A stretch of 64,000 nucleotides of DNA from Nannocystis sp. (GCF_016714285.1 NZ_JADJNN010000004.1:496001-560000), one strand, 5' to 3'. Shown: positions 7,906 to 16,266, numbered from the stretch's first letter. Translations and numbers: made by a program. Notes: a model not told the origin generated them from the letters alone.

Positions 7906-8285
7906 GCCGCGCGCCCGAACAGGCCGACGACCGCCGCGCCGATCACCACCATCAGGACGCCGCCGACGAGGTGGAGGGCGAGCTGGGTGGCCAGCGGGGC
8001 CCAGCGGCTGGCCTGCGCCAGCTCGACGCTCAGGAGGGCGAAGCTGCTGTAGGTCGTGAAGCCGCCGAGCAGGCCCACGAGGGTGATCGTCCGCAGGGGA
8101 CCAGGCGCCAGCGCGGCCGCCAGCGCGCCGATCGCCAGGCAACCGAGGAGGTTGACCAGCAAGGTGCCGACGTGCGGCAGGCGGGCCGCCAGCGCGGCGT
8201 CGAAGCGAGCGCTCAGGACCAGGCGCAGGCAAGCCCCGGCGCCCCCGGCGGCGAACAGCCCGGCCCACTGCGGCCACGTCTTCAC
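7902..8285 (-). CDS. crcB: Fluoride ion exporter CrcB/Fluc
   Basis: 127 residues from a GTG at 8285, the standard length of the Fluc family. Four hydrophobic helices are visible, with the family signatures GTLLVNLLGCL (residues about 50-60) and GGFTTYSSFALL (about 77-88), which line the fluoride pore and central Na site. Fluc proteins work as antiparallel dimers in the inner membrane, and the presence of a single gene suggests a dual-topology homodimer. A longer open frame to 8402 exists, but its extra N-terminus is Pro/Arg-rich and not family-like. No fluoride riboswitch was recognised upstream. Confidence 0.88.
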   Translation of the reverse strand: MKTWPQWAGLFAAGGAGACLRLVLSARFDAALAARLPHVGTLLVNLLGCLAIGALAAALAPGPLRTITLVGLLGGFTTYSSFALLSVELAQASRWAPLATQLALHLVGGVLMVVIGAAVVGLFGRAA

Positions 8286-8362
8286 CTGGCGGCTATAACC
8301 CGTCCGCGTCGCGGGTGAAAGTTTGCCGGGACCGGCCGGTGGGCGCACCCTTCCACCGCAGC

Positions 8363-9127
8363 ATGGCCCGCGCACCCCGAGACGCTCGCCCCGAGCCCCC
8401 ACCCCGCCGCCGCCCGCCGAGCGCCCTCGGGGCGCACTTCGGCGGGCGCATCGACCCCTTCACCAGCGCCGTGCTGGTGTTCCCGCTGTTCCTCACCTAC
8501 CAGCTCGGCATCCTCGGCCGCGGCGGGAGCGGCCAGAACGGGGTCGACTTCCTCACCCGCGAGCTCATCGAGCTGTGCGCCCGCGACCTCGGCAACTACC
8601 TCGGGGTGCTCGGCGCGGGCCTGCTCGCCTACGCGGCGCTGCTGGTGATCCTGCGCCAGTACGGCCGCTTCAACCCGCGGGTGTTCCTGCCGATGCTCGC
8701 CGAGTCGGCCTTCTACGCCGGCACCATGGGCACGCTGATCCTGTTCGCTATCCACCGCTTCGCCGAGGTGATGCCCCAGCTCGCGCTCGCCCAGGTGCCG
8801 CTCGCCGACGTGGTCGTCATCTCGGCGGGCGCCGGGCTGCACGAGGAGCTCATCTTCCGGGTGATCGGCATGGGCGGGCTCGGCTTCCTGCTGGCCGGCA
8901 TCACCGGGCCGCGGCGCGCGTGGGTGTTCGCGCTCGTGCTCTCATCGCTGGTCTTCAGCCTGGCGCACCACATCGGGCCGGCCGGCGAGGCCTTCACCTT
9001 CGCGGCCTTCGTCTACCGGACGCTCGCGGGGGTGTTCTTCGCGCTGGTGTATCAGCTGCGCGGCTTCGCGGTCGCGGCCTGGACCCACGCCCTCTACGAC
9101 GTGTACGTGCTCAGCCTGCACGGCTAG
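8363..9127 (+). CDS. CPBP family intramembrane glutamic endopeptidase
   Basis: 254 residues with about six to seven membrane helices. The three CPBP (CAAX/Abi) motifs are visible: HEELIFR near residues 159-165, FSLAHH near 198-203 and WTHALYDV near 240-247. They supply the catalytic Glu pair and the His residues. Members cleave prenylated or peptide substrates in the membrane; the bacterial substrate is usually unknown. The start is uncertain: a GTG at 8315 would add 16 residues of Arg/Pro-rich sequence, while the ATG at 8363 is preferred. It is divergent from crcB. Confidence 0.8.
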   Translation: MARAPRDARPEPPPRRRPPSALGAHFGGRIDPFTSAVLVFPLFLTYQLGILGRGGSGQNGVDFLTRELIELCARDLGNYLGVLGAGLLAYAALLVILRQYGRFNPRVFLPMLAESAFYAGTMGTLILFAIHRFAEVMPQLALAQVPLADVVVISAGAGLHEELIFRVIGMGGLGFLLAGITGPRRAWVFALVLSSLVFSLAHHIGPAGEAFTFAAFVYRTLAGVFFALVYQLRGFAVAAWTHALYDVYVLSLHG

Positions 9128-9138
9128 CCGGGTCGCGG

Positions 9139-9157
9139 GTTGTCCCCAAGGACAGGT
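9139..9157. repeat. Dispersed palindrome (tgtccccaaggaca type)
   Basis: A solo copy of the window-wide CTGTCC-NNNN-GGACAG element lies just after the stop of the CPBP gene. Confidence 0.7.
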
Positions 9158-9169
9158 TGACGGAACGCA

Positions 9170-9201
9170 GACGGTCGACGGCCGGTGGGCCATCGACCGT
9201 C
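9170..9201. terminator. Hairpin at convergent gene ends
   Basis: A 9-bp perfect inverted repeat (gacggtcga at 9170-9178, tcgaccgtc at 9193-9201) with a 14-nt loop separates the CPBP gene from the 3' end of the acyl-synthase operon. No U-tract follows. It is a plausible bidirectional terminator. Confidence 0.5.
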
Positions 9202-9221
9202 TCAACGCAAGGACGCGCAGC

Positions 9222-9497
9222 TCAGCTAGCGGCGGCCGCCGCCGCCTTCTCGGTCACGCTGAGGTGCAGGAGGTCGACGAGCTCGTTGATGTTGGTGAGC
9301 TTGTTGAGCTGGTCGCGCGGGACCTTCACCTTGAGCTCGCGCATGCTGCAGGACACGACCTCGACGATGTCGAGGCTGTTGGCTCCGAGCTCCTTCATCG
9401 ACTTGGACGGGTCGATCTCCTTGCCCTCGATGCCCTCGACGGTGTCGGCGAGGTGGCGTCGAACGACGGCAAGGACTTCTTCACGTGTGCTGATCAT
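9222..9497 (-). CDS. Acyl carrier protein of the HMGS-cassette type
   Basis: 91 residues. The phosphopantetheine site is GANSLD with Ser41; the Asn in place of the usual Asp before Ser, and the following P-R-x-x-L-x-K-L-x-N-I-x-E-L pattern, resemble the free-standing donor ACPs (AcpK/PksE-cassette type) of polyketide beta-branching cassettes. It is the last gene of the eleven-gene operon, and its ATG overlaps the stop of the preceding reductase (ATGA). It is the only ACP in the operon, so it may carry both the elongating chain and the acetyl or malonyl donor. An Ala-rich C-terminal tail (SVTEKAAAAAAS) is dispensable-looking. Confidence 0.88.
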   Translation of the reverse strand: MISTREEVLAVVRRHLADTVEGIEGKEIDPSKSMKELGANSLDIVEVVSCSMRELKVKVPRDQLNKLTNINELVDLLHLSVTEKAAAAAAS

Positions 9498-10348
9498 CGT
9501 TTCTCCTTCAACGAAGGATCCTGGGGGTACAGGACCTTGAGCCCGCGCTGCTCTCGCTGCGAGAACAGGCGGACGACGTTGTCGGCGAAACCGAAGCCCC
9601 TGTCCAGTAGTAGGACCTGGCCCTTGACCCCGTCCATGAGTCCGCTGCAGAGACCGAGGGCGGCGGCCGCGACCTCCTCGGGGCTCACGAAGAAGCCCTC
9701 GCCGTAATATTGTTTGCAGAACGGGGCGAAATCCGGGCCGAAGGTGGCCTCCAGGGAGCGCGTCTCGACCGGGTTGGCGCGCACGACGTTGATGCGAATA
9801 TCCTCACTGAGCAGATCTGCAGTGAGGTAGCGGCAGAAAGTCTCCATCACCGTCTTGCTGGCGGCGACGAAGTCGTAGCCCGGGAGGAAGTACTCGGGGC
9901 CGCGGGAGGACATGCCGATCGCGTAGCGCGGGTAGCGGCCGAAGGCGGCGTGGGCGGCCTGCAGGTAGCCGACGAAGGGCCAGGCGCTGTAGCCGAGGCT
10001 GCGCAGGAAGCTCTTCTTGTCGAGGTCCTCGTGCTGCTGGCTGACGTGGGCGAAGGAGACGTTGCTGAGGATCGCAAACAGGCTGTCGTGGTCGCGCTTG
10101 ATGGTGGTCATCAGCGCGTCGGTGTCCTCGTCTTGCGAGACGTCGGCCTCGACGATGACCGGGGCGCGGGCGCCTGCGCTGCGAAACTCGGCCTGCAGCG
10201 TGTCCTCGTCGGCGCTGCCCCAGCGGTGGGTCAGGTACACGTGGGCGCCGTGGCGGGCGAACAGCAGGCCGCAGGCGCGGCCGATGCCGTCGGTGCCGCC
10301 GGTGATGATCACCGCCTGGTCCTTCAGGTCGTTCTTGAGCATGGACAT
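9494..10348 (-). CDS. FabL-like enoyl-ACP reductase, paralogue 2 (SDR with Y-x6-K)
   Basis: 284 residues. Rossmann motif GGTDGIG near 17-23. The catalytic pair falls in YDFVAASK near 157-164, a Y-x6-K spacing used by enoyl reductases such as FabI and FabL, not the Y-x3-K of ketoreductases. It shares the unusual segment LTHRWGSADED and many other blocks with the gene immediately upstream, so the two are a tandem duplication. It is longer at the C-terminus by about 20 residues. The start ATG is 2 bp after the upstream stop. Proposed role: reduction of a 2-enoyl-ACP, possibly the beta-branched one made by the HMGS/ECH enzymes. Confidence 0.75.
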   Translation of the reverse strand: MSMLKNDLKDQAVIITGGTDGIGRACGLLFARHGAHVYLTHRWGSADEDTLQAEFRSAGARAPVIVEADVSQDEDTDALMTTIKRDHDSLFAILSNVSFAHVSQQHEDLDKKSFLRSLGYSAWPFVGYLQAAHAAFGRYPRYAIGMSSRGPEYFLPGYDFVAASKTVMETFCRYLTADLLSEDIRINVVRANPVETRSLEATFGPDFAPFCKQYYGEGFFVSPEEVAAAALGLCSGLMDGVKGQVLLLDRGFGFADNVVRLFSQREQRGLKVLYPQDPSLKEKR

Positions 10349-10350
10349 GA

Positions 10351-11160
10351 TCAGGTGGCCTCCGTCTCGGGCTGCAGGAGGCGGGGGCCGAGGGTGGCGA
10401 TGTTGTCGACGAAGGCGGCGCCGCGATCGAGGGTGACGACCTGGCCGGACATCGCATCGAACATGCCGCTGCACAGCGCGAGGGTGGTGTCGGCGATCTC
10501 CTCGGGGGTGCAGGCGAACTCGGCGAAGCGGCGCCCGAGCTCGACCTGCTCCGGGCCGAACATGTCCTTGTAGGACTCGGTCATGACCTGGCGCGAGCGC
10601 AGGGCCTGCACCTTGCAGCCATCCGCGAACAGGTGGGTGGCCATGTAGCGGACGAAGGTCTCGAGCACGGCCTTGGCGACGGCGACGTAGCCGTAGGCCG
10701 GGTAGTGGGCGTCGGGGCCGTCGGAGGACATGGCGACGGCGTAGCGGGGGTAGCGTCCGAAGGCGCGGTGGATCGCGTGGAGGTAGCCGACGAAGGGCCA
10801 CGAGCTGTACTCGAGGCTCTTGTAGAGAGAGCGGCGCTTGAGCTCGAGGGTGCCCTCGCCGCGCTGGACGACGGCGACGTTGGAGATGAACACGTCGACG
10901 TGGTCGTGCTCGGCCTTGACGCGCTCGAGCAACGCCGCGGTGTCCTCGTCGCGCGAGACGTCGGCCTCGACGATCATCGGCGCGGGGGCGCCGATCGCCG
11001 CGAAGCGGGCGCGCAGGGCGTCCTCGTCGGCGCTGCCCCAGCGGTGGGTGAGGATCGCCCGGGCCCCGTGGCGGGCGAAGGCGAGGCCGCAGGCGAGGCC
11101 GATGCCGCGGGTGCCGCCGGTGATGAGCACCGCCTTGCCAGTGAAGTCGTTGAAGTGCAT
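10351..11160 (-). CDS. FabL-like enoyl-ACP reductase, paralogue 1 (SDR with Y-x6-K)
   Basis: 269 residues. Rossmann motif GGTRGIG near 15-21, conserved THRWGSADED after it, and YGYVAVAK near 155-162 giving the Y-x6-K spacing of enoyl reductases. It is a close paralogue of the downstream gene. Two copies in one operon suggest division of labour, for example straight-chain versus 3-methyl enoyl substrates. The assignment as an enoyl reductase and not a ketoreductase rests on the motif spacing and on FabG and FabZ already being present. Confidence 0.75.
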   Translation of the reverse strand: MHFNDFTGKAVLITGGTRGIGLACGLAFARHGARAILTHRWGSADEDALRARFAAIGAPAPMIVEADVSRDEDTAALLERVKAEHDHVDVFISNVAVVQRGEGTLELKRRSLYKSLEYSSWPFVGYLHAIHRAFGRYPRYAVAMSSDGPDAHYPAYGYVAVAKAVLETFVRYMATHLFADGCKVQALRSRQVMTESYKDMFGPEQVELGRRFAEFACTPEEIADTTLALCSGMFDAMSGQVVTLDRGAAFVDNIATLGPRLLQPETEAT

Positions 11161-11176
11161 CGGTCGGTACCTCGGG

Positions 11177-11950
11177 CTAGGGGCGGTAGTTCTCGCGGAT
11201 GAGGGCCTTGGTGGCCGGGTCGGCGAAGCAGAGCTCGTGCATCAGCGACTCGAGCGTGCGGGCCTCCTCGAAGGCCACGCGGCGCGGCAGGCCGAGGGTG
11301 CGCTTGAGCAGCAGCAGGGCCGCGCGCGGCTTTTCGCACAGGCGGGCCGCGACGTCCAGCGCCCGCACCTCGACCTCGGCGCGGGGCAACACGGCGTTGA
11401 CCTGGGCCCCGCGGGCCGCGAGCTCCTGGCCGCGGAAGTACTGCGCGCCCAGCATCATCTCGGCGGCCACGTAGGGGCCCACGGCGGCCTGCAGGAGGCG
11501 GGTGGTGCCCATCCCGGGCGTGAAGCCCAGGTCCATGAAATTGCAGCCGTAGCGGCTCTCGCGGGCCATGAACACGAGGTCGCAGGCGAGGCCGAAGACC
11601 AGGCCGCCGCCGACGGCCGCGCCGGCCATGGCGGCGATGCTGGGTTGCGGCAGCTCGAGCAGGCTGCGGGTGAGCAGGAGGTCGTAGGGGGCGATGCGCC
11701 CCTCGGCGAGGCCGAGCAGGACGCTGCGATCGCCGCCGGCGGAGAACAGATCGGGCAGGCCACACAGGACCACGACCTTGACGTCGGCGCGGGCCCCGAG
11801 GGCGCCGAGGGCCTGGACCAGGGCGGCGACGAAGGGCTGGCTGAAGGCGTTCTTGCCGGCGCTGTCCTGCATGCGCAGGACGGCGCAGCCGGCCTCGTCG
11901 ACGCGGATGTCGAGGATGTCCTCGGGGACAGGTTGCTGTGGCTGGTTCAT
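11177..11950 (-). CDS. ECH2-type crotonase (3-methylglutaconyl-ACP decarboxylase)
   Basis: 257 residues, crotonase fold. The oxyanion-hole segments are LFSAGGDRSVL and GAAVGGGLVFGLACD. The run CNFMDLGFTPGMGTT and the C-terminal MHELCF are characteristic of ECH2 enzymes (PksI, CurF ECH2), whose Lys/His pair decarboxylates 3-methylglutaconyl-ACP to 3-methylcrotonyl-ACP. Its ATG overlaps the ECH1 stop by ATGA. In known beta-branching cassettes ECH2 follows ECH1, as here. Confidence 0.85.
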   Translation of the reverse strand: MNQPQQPVPEDILDIRVDEAGCAVLRMQDSAGKNAFSQPFVAALVQALGALGARADVKVVVLCGLPDLFSAGGDRSVLLGLAEGRIAPYDLLLTRSLLELPQPSIAAMAGAAVGGGLVFGLACDLVFMARESRYGCNFMDLGFTPGMGTTRLLQAAVGPYVAAEMMLGAQYFRGQELAARGAQVNAVLPRAEVEVRALDVAARLCEKPRAALLLLKRTLGLPRRVAFEEARTLESLMHELCFADPATKALIRENYRP

Positions 11951-12870
11951 GGCCGGGCTCCGGGGCGGGTGGCCCAGGGTGGGAGCTCGCCGGCGAGGAA
12001 GCCGGCGATCGCGGCGCGCAGCTCGGGGCGCAGGACATCGGCGCTGGTGCGCGCGACGCCGGCGGCGAGCGCCTCGGGCAGCGCCAGGCCGGCGATCTCG
12101 GCGGAGAAGCGCTTGAGCCGGGCGACCGCGTCGGGGCTGCAGCGCAGCAGGTACTTGAGGCGGGCGGCGAGGCTGCGGGCCGGGTCGTCGCTGCGCTCGT
12201 CGACGAGGCCGATGTGGAGGGCCACGTCCGCGTCGATCGCGTCGCCGGTGAGGGCGAGGGCGCGGGCGCGGGCCGGGCCGACGCGCTCGCCGAGCACCGG
12301 CAGCACGACCGCGGGGATGAGGCCGAGGAACAGCTCGGGCAGGCGGAAGCTCGCGCGCGGTCCGGCGATCACGAGGTCGCAGGCCGCCGCGAGGCCGACC
12401 CCGCCGCCCGAGGCCGCGGCCTCGACGAGGCACACGCTGGCGAAGCGGGAGCCGCGCAGGAGGCCGAGCACGCGGGCGTAGCAGGCGATCGCGGCGGATG
12501 GATCGCGCTCCGTGATCTCGACTGTGCTGCTGTCGCGCGTGGACACGTCGGTGTCGCCGTCCGGTGCGATGGCGAGGGCCTGGAGGTCCATGCCGCGACA
12601 GAACTCCTCGGCCTCGCTGGCGAGCACGAGCACGCGGCAGCGAGGGTCGGCCTCGGCGCGCAGGAGCAGCTGCTCGAGCGCGGCGAGGCCTGGGCCACCG
12701 AGGGCGACGACACCAGTGCCAGAGCCAGTGCCAGTGCCAGTGCCAGTGCCAGTACCAGAGCCAGTACCAGAGCCAGTACCAGAGCCAGTACCAGAGCCAG
12801 CGCCAGCCTCGTCGGCGCCGAGCCAGGCGCGCCAGACGGGCGTGTCGAGGGCTTCACAGCGCAGGTGCAT
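11947..12870 (-). CDS. ECH1-type crotonase (3-hydroxy-3-methylglutaryl-ACP dehydratase)
   Basis: 307 residues, crotonase fold, matching ECH1 enzymes such as PksH/CurE: EEFCRGMDL near 90-98 and ASGGGVGLAAACDLVIAG near 152-169, followed by FRLPELFLGLIP. ECH1 dehydrates HMG-ACP to 3-methylglutaconyl-ACP. Residues about 23-53 are an unusual (G-S-G-T)n / (G-T)n run encoded by a microsatellite, inserted before the first core beta-strand where the family normally has a short loop. It is 17 bp downstream of the HMGS gene. Confidence 0.85.
   Translation of the reverse strand: MHLRCEALDTPVWRAWLGADEAGAGSGTGSGTGSGTGSGTGTGTGTGTGSGTGVVALGGPGLAALEQLLLRAEADPRCRVLVLASEAEEFCRGMDLQALAIAPDGDTDVSTRDSSTVEITERDPSAAIACYARVLGLLRGSRFASVCLVEAAASGGGVGLAAACDLVIAGPRASFRLPELFLGLIPAVVLPVLGERVGPARARALALTGDAIDADVALHIGLVDERSDDPARSLAARLKYLLRCSPDAVARLKRFSAEIAGLALPEALAAGVARTSADVLRPELRAAIAGFLAGELPPWATRPGARP
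12713..12802. repeat. In-frame microsatellite (6/12-bp units) inside ECH1
   Basis: Repeats of ccagtg / ccagtaccagag run for about 90 bp. All units are multiples of 3, so changes in copy number alter the length of the Gly/Ser/Thr loop without shifting the frame. Confidence 0.9.
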
Positions 12871-12887
12871 GATGTCCTCGGCGGCGC

Positions 12888-14114
12888 CTAACTCAGGCGG
12901 TACGCGCGTTGAAAGGCCGTCACGCCGTCGAGCACGAGGCGGCCCTTGCCGGCGTAGACGCGCTCGTAGAGGTCGTGGAGGCCGGTCTTGGCGACGCTGT
13001 AGTCGGGCTGGTCGACCAGGCTCATGCGCAGGCGCTCGACCGCCTCGTACTCGGGGACGCTGAGCTGCAGGCGGGCGTCGAGGCCGGCCTGCAGCGCCGC
13101 CGCGGCGACGCGGGCGTGCGCGTGTGCGCCGATCTTCGCCGCGTAGAACTCGGCGCAGGAGCCCGAGCCGTAGGAGAACATCGACACCCGGTCACCGGCC
13201 TGCAGCTCCGGCGAGCTGTCGATCAGGCCCATCAGGGCGATGAAGGTCGCGGAGGTGTAGCTGCCACCGAACTGGCTGTTGTAGATGAGGGCCGACTTCG
13301 ACTTGCGCTCGAAGTGCTCGCGGGCCGCCTTGACGCCCATGTCGGCGCGCCAGTGGCGGAGCATGGCCCGGTGGGCGCGGAAGGTCATGCCGCCGAAGGG
13401 CACGTGGTAGATGTGCCTGGCGAAGTAGCTGTCGTAGTCGATCGGGCCGACCTTGCGGATGAAGTGCTCGTAGGCGCCCTCGAGCGCCTCGAGGTAGCCG
13501 TAGAGGCTGGTGTCGGCGTGGCCGACCTCCTGCATCGAGGTCGGGCGGTAGGTGTCGAAGATCTCGTGGGTCCAGTAGCCGGTCTTGTCGAGCTCGAGCT
13601 CGAGGACGTCCGGCGTGGCGCTGACCAGCATCGCCGTCGCGGCGGCCCCGAGCACGTACTCCCAGGGCTGGCCGAGGTGCATGCGGCTCTGGTCGCTGGT
13701 GACGACGAGGGCCTTCTTGCCGGGCGCGGCCCCGGAGGCGACCCAGTGCGCGGCCATCATCAGGCCGGAGGTGCCGCCGTAGCAGGCGTGCTTGGTCTCG
13801 AAGTTGCGGCAGTTGGGCGTGATCTGGCACCAGCGCTGCACGTAGGTCGACATCGGCTTGCCGAAGTCGGTCGCCGACTCGCTGCCGACGATGACGAGCT
13901 CGATGTTCTCGCGGTCCTCCGGGGTGACGACCTGCAGGGCCGCGTTGACGGCCATGGTCACCGGGTCCTCCCACGGCGGGTTGAGCGAGCGGGCGCGGAC
14001 CCACAGCTCGCCGATCGGGTGGTTCGGGTCGTGGTCGCGGGCCTCGGCCAGCACGCGCATGTCGAGGGCGAGCGTGCAGGGGTAGGCGGCGATGCGCTCG
14101 ATGCCGACGGCCAT
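12888..14114 (-). CDS. HMG-CoA synthase-like beta-branching enzyme
   Basis: 408 residues, thiolase-fold. The catalytic triad of HMG synthases is visible: Glu in GSESATDFGKP near 76, Cys in KHACYGGTSG near 108 and His in HVPFGGM near 235. The pairing with ECH1, ECH2 and a dedicated ACP identifies it as the aldol-type enzyme that adds acetyl-ACP to a beta-keto acyl-ACP, as in PksG/CurD/MupH, not as a mevalonate-pathway enzyme. The start ATG overlaps the FabG stop (TGATG). The single-ACP context suggests either a starter-forming role or iterative branching. Confidence 0.9.
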   Translation of the reverse strand: MAVGIERIAAYPCTLALDMRVLAEARDHDPNHPIGELWVRARSLNPPWEDPVTMAVNAALQVVTPEDRENIELVIVGSESATDFGKPMSTYVQRWCQITPNCRNFETKHACYGGTSGLMMAAHWVASGAAPGKKALVVTSDQSRMHLGQPWEYVLGAAATAMLVSATPDVLELELDKTGYWTHEIFDTYRPTSMQEVGHADTSLYGYLEALEGAYEHFIRKVGPIDYDSYFARHIYHVPFGGMTFRAHRAMLRHWRADMGVKAAREHFERKSKSALIYNSQFGGSYTSATFIALMGLIDSSPELQAGDRVSMFSYGSGSCAEFYAAKIGAHAHARVAAAALQAGLDARLQLSVPEYEAVERLRMSLVDQPDYSVAKTGLHDLYERVYAGKGRLVLDGVTAFQRAYRLS

Positions 14115-14860
14115 CAGTAGGTCCAGTCGAGGCCGCCGGTCACGGGGATGACCTGGCCGTTGATGTAGCTGCCGCCGGGGCCGGCGAGGAAGGTGACGAC
14201 GGTGGCGAGCTCGTCGATGCGGCCCATGCGGCCCTTGGGCATCGGGCAGTACTGGGCCCAGTACTCCTTGGCCTGGGCGGGCATCGACTCGCGGGTCATG
14301 TCGGTGTCGAAGAAGCCGGGGACGACGACGTTGGCGGTGATGCCCTTGCGCCCGTACTCCTTGGCAAGCGAGAGGGTGAGGCCGTGGAGGCCGGCCTTGC
14401 TGGCGGCGTAGTTGGCCTGGCCCGCGGCGCCGCTGTGCTGGATCGACGAGACGTTGATGATGCGGCCGAAGCGGCTGGCGAGCATCGACGAGAGGAAAGC
14501 GCGAATGACGTAGAAGGGGCCGTGGAGGTTGGTGGCGAACACGCTGTGCCACTCCTCGTCGGACATCGAGATGACGAGGTTGGCGCGGTTGATGCCGGCG
14601 CAGTTGACGACGACGGCGATGCTCTCGAAGTCGGCGAGGACCTGGTCGGCGACCGCGGCGACGGCCTCGGGGTCGCCGACGTCGAGGACGTAGCCCTTGC
14701 ACAGGGCGCCGGGGCGCAGGGCGCGGGCCTCGGCCTCGACCTTCGCGGCGGCCTCGCGGTTGCCCTTGAAGGCGAAGGCGACGTCGTGGCCCTCGCGGAC
14801 GGCCTGGAGGACGATGCCCGCGCCGATGCCGCGAGAGCCGCCGGTGACGAAGTAGTTCAT
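14114..14860 (-). CDS. fabG: 3-oxoacyl-ACP reductase (FabG-type SDR)
   Basis: 248 residues, typical FabG length. Cofactor motif TGGSRGIGAG near 6-15, NCAGINRAN near 86-94 and a classical Y-x3-K active site in YAASKAG near 151-157. It reduces 3-ketoacyl-ACP to 3-hydroxyacyl-ACP with NADPH. The C-terminal INGQVIPVTGGLDWTY is also FabG-like. It sits between the ketosynthase and HMGS genes of the operon. Confidence 0.9.
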   Translation of the reverse strand: MNYFVTGGSRGIGAGIVLQAVREGHDVAFAFKGNREAAAKVEAEARALRPGALCKGYVLDVGDPEAVAAVADQVLADFESIAVVVNCAGINRANLVISMSDEEWHSVFATNLHGPFYVIRAFLSSMLASRFGRIINVSSIQHSGAAGQANYAASKAGLHGLTLSLAKEYGRKGITANVVVPGFFDTDMTRESMPAQAKEYWAQYCPMPKGRMGRIDELATVVTFLAGPGGSYINGQVIPVTGGLDWTY

Positions 14861-14899
14861 GACATCCTCATAATCCTTAAGGGGCCCGGGCGCTGGGGC

Positions 14900-16201
14900 C
14901 TACAGCTTGCTCGGGTCGAAGCGGCGATAGAGGGCGCAGCAGTTGAGGCCGCCGAAGCCGAAGGAGTTCTTGACCATGAGCTGGATCTCGTGGTCGACGG
15001 GGACGTTGGCGCACACGTCGAGGTCGACCTCGGCGTCGAGCTTCTCGATGTTGATCGAGGGGTGGAGCTTGCGGCCCTGCATCTGCAGCATGGCGGCGAC
15101 GGTCTCGACCGCGGGGGCCGACCAGCAGGTGTGGCCGAGCATCGACTTGGGGGCGTTGATCTTGAGGCGCTTGGCGTGGTCGCCGAACACCCGCTTGATC
15201 GCGTTGAGCTCGGAGAGGTCGCCGAGCGGGGTCGAGGTCGCGTGGGCGCTGACGTAGTCGATCTGGTCGGGGCGGACGCCGGCGCGGCGGAGCAGGCGCT
15301 CGATGGTGCGGGCCTGGCCGTCGGTCGAGGGCGAGGGCAGGTGGCTGCCGTCGGAGGTGGAGGTGCAGCCGAGGATCTCCGCGTAGATCTTGGCGCCGCG
15401 CTTGAGCGCGTGGCCGAGCTCCTCGAGGACCAGCACGCCGGCGCCGTGGGACGGCACGAAGCCCTCGCGGCGGGCGTCGTAGGGGCGGCTGGCGAGCTGC
15501 GGCTCGTCGTTGAAGCTCTCGTAGGTGATGGCGCCGAGCAGGGCCATCGCGTGCACACCCATCTGCGAGAAGTCGAGCACCGGGCCGACGACCATCGCCA
15601 CGTCGTGGTCGTGGTGGCGGATCTCGTCGAGGGCGGAGCGCAGGGCCACGTTGGCGCTGGCACAGGCGCCGCCGAGGGTGTAGGCCGCGCCCTGCCAGCC
15701 GAGCAGCTCGCAGACCGAGCCGGCGTGGTCGGTGTCGAGCATGTGCAGCGCCGCCATCGAGTCGATGTAGTCGGGCTCCTCGTGGAGGAAGGTCTCGTAG
15801 TTGCTGGCGAAGTAGCGCTCGTTCAGGTTGTGACCGCCGACCAGCACGGCGCGACGGGTCGGATCGCCGCCCTCGCCGAGGCCGGCGTCGAGCCAGGCAT
15901 CGGCGGCGCACAGCACCGACAGCGAGGTCGAGAACGGGGCCTTGTTGCACAGCACGCGGGCGCGGCGGTGCATCTCGGCGGGCAGGCGGTCGCGCAGGCG
16001 GCCGAGCTTGGCCTTGACGTCGTACTCCGAGAGGTCGCCGCCGACCTTGGAGTAGACGGCGTCGTTGCGCAGCCACTTCCAGCGCGTGATCGCCGACTTG
16101 CCCGCGAGCAAGCTGGCATAGAAGGTCTCGAGATCGTCGCCGATCGGCGTGTTGATGCCGAGGCCGGTGATGACGATGCGTCTGTCATTCGCCATGAACA
16201 A
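14900..16201 (-). CDS. Beta-ketoacyl-ACP synthase (FabF-like)
   Basis: 433 residues. The Cys-His-His triad is present: GGACASAN near 178, SAHATSTPLGD near 319 and LGHTCWSAP near 355. The last signature NSFGFGGLN ends in LNCCALY, not the usual GTNAAL. Because the active-site Cys is retained, it should be able to condense, unlike the Ser-containing decarboxylating KS of many HMGS cassettes. It is the only KS of the operon and so should act iteratively. The first 10-20 residues fit the FabF start; an internal ATG at 16195 is also possible. Confidence 0.88.
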   Translation of the reverse strand: MFMANDRRIVITGLGINTPIGDDLETFYASLLAGKSAITRWKWLRNDAVYSKVGGDLSEYDVKAKLGRLRDRLPAEMHRRARVLCNKAPFSTSLSVLCAADAWLDAGLGEGGDPTRRAVLVGGHNLNERYFASNYETFLHEEPDYIDSMAALHMLDTDHAGSVCELLGWQGAAYTLGGACASANVALRSALDEIRHHDHDVAMVVGPVLDFSQMGVHAMALLGAITYESFNDEPQLASRPYDARREGFVPSHGAGVLVLEELGHALKRGAKIYAEILGCTSTSDGSHLPSPSTDGQARTIERLLRRAGVRPDQIDYVSAHATSTPLGDLSELNAIKRVFGDHAKRLKINAPKSMLGHTCWSAPAVETVAAMLQMQGRKLHPSINIEKLDAEVDLDVCANVPVDHEIQLMVKNSFGFGGLNCCALYRRFDPSKL

Positions 16202-16266
16202 TCACTCCGGGTCAATCGAACTCAGTCCGCCGTCGGTCCAGCATCACACCCAAGCCTCGGTCCTGG

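Noticed and set aside
7902..8362. Fluoride riboswitch upstream of crcB
   Set aside because: The crcB-CPBP spacer is short (about 80 bp) and shows no recognisable crcB-motif pseudoknot.
12888..14114. Mevalonate-pathway HMG-CoA synthase
   Set aside because: It sits with ECH1, ECH2 and a cassette-type ACP, and no thiolase, HMG-CoA reductase or mevalonate kinase is nearby.
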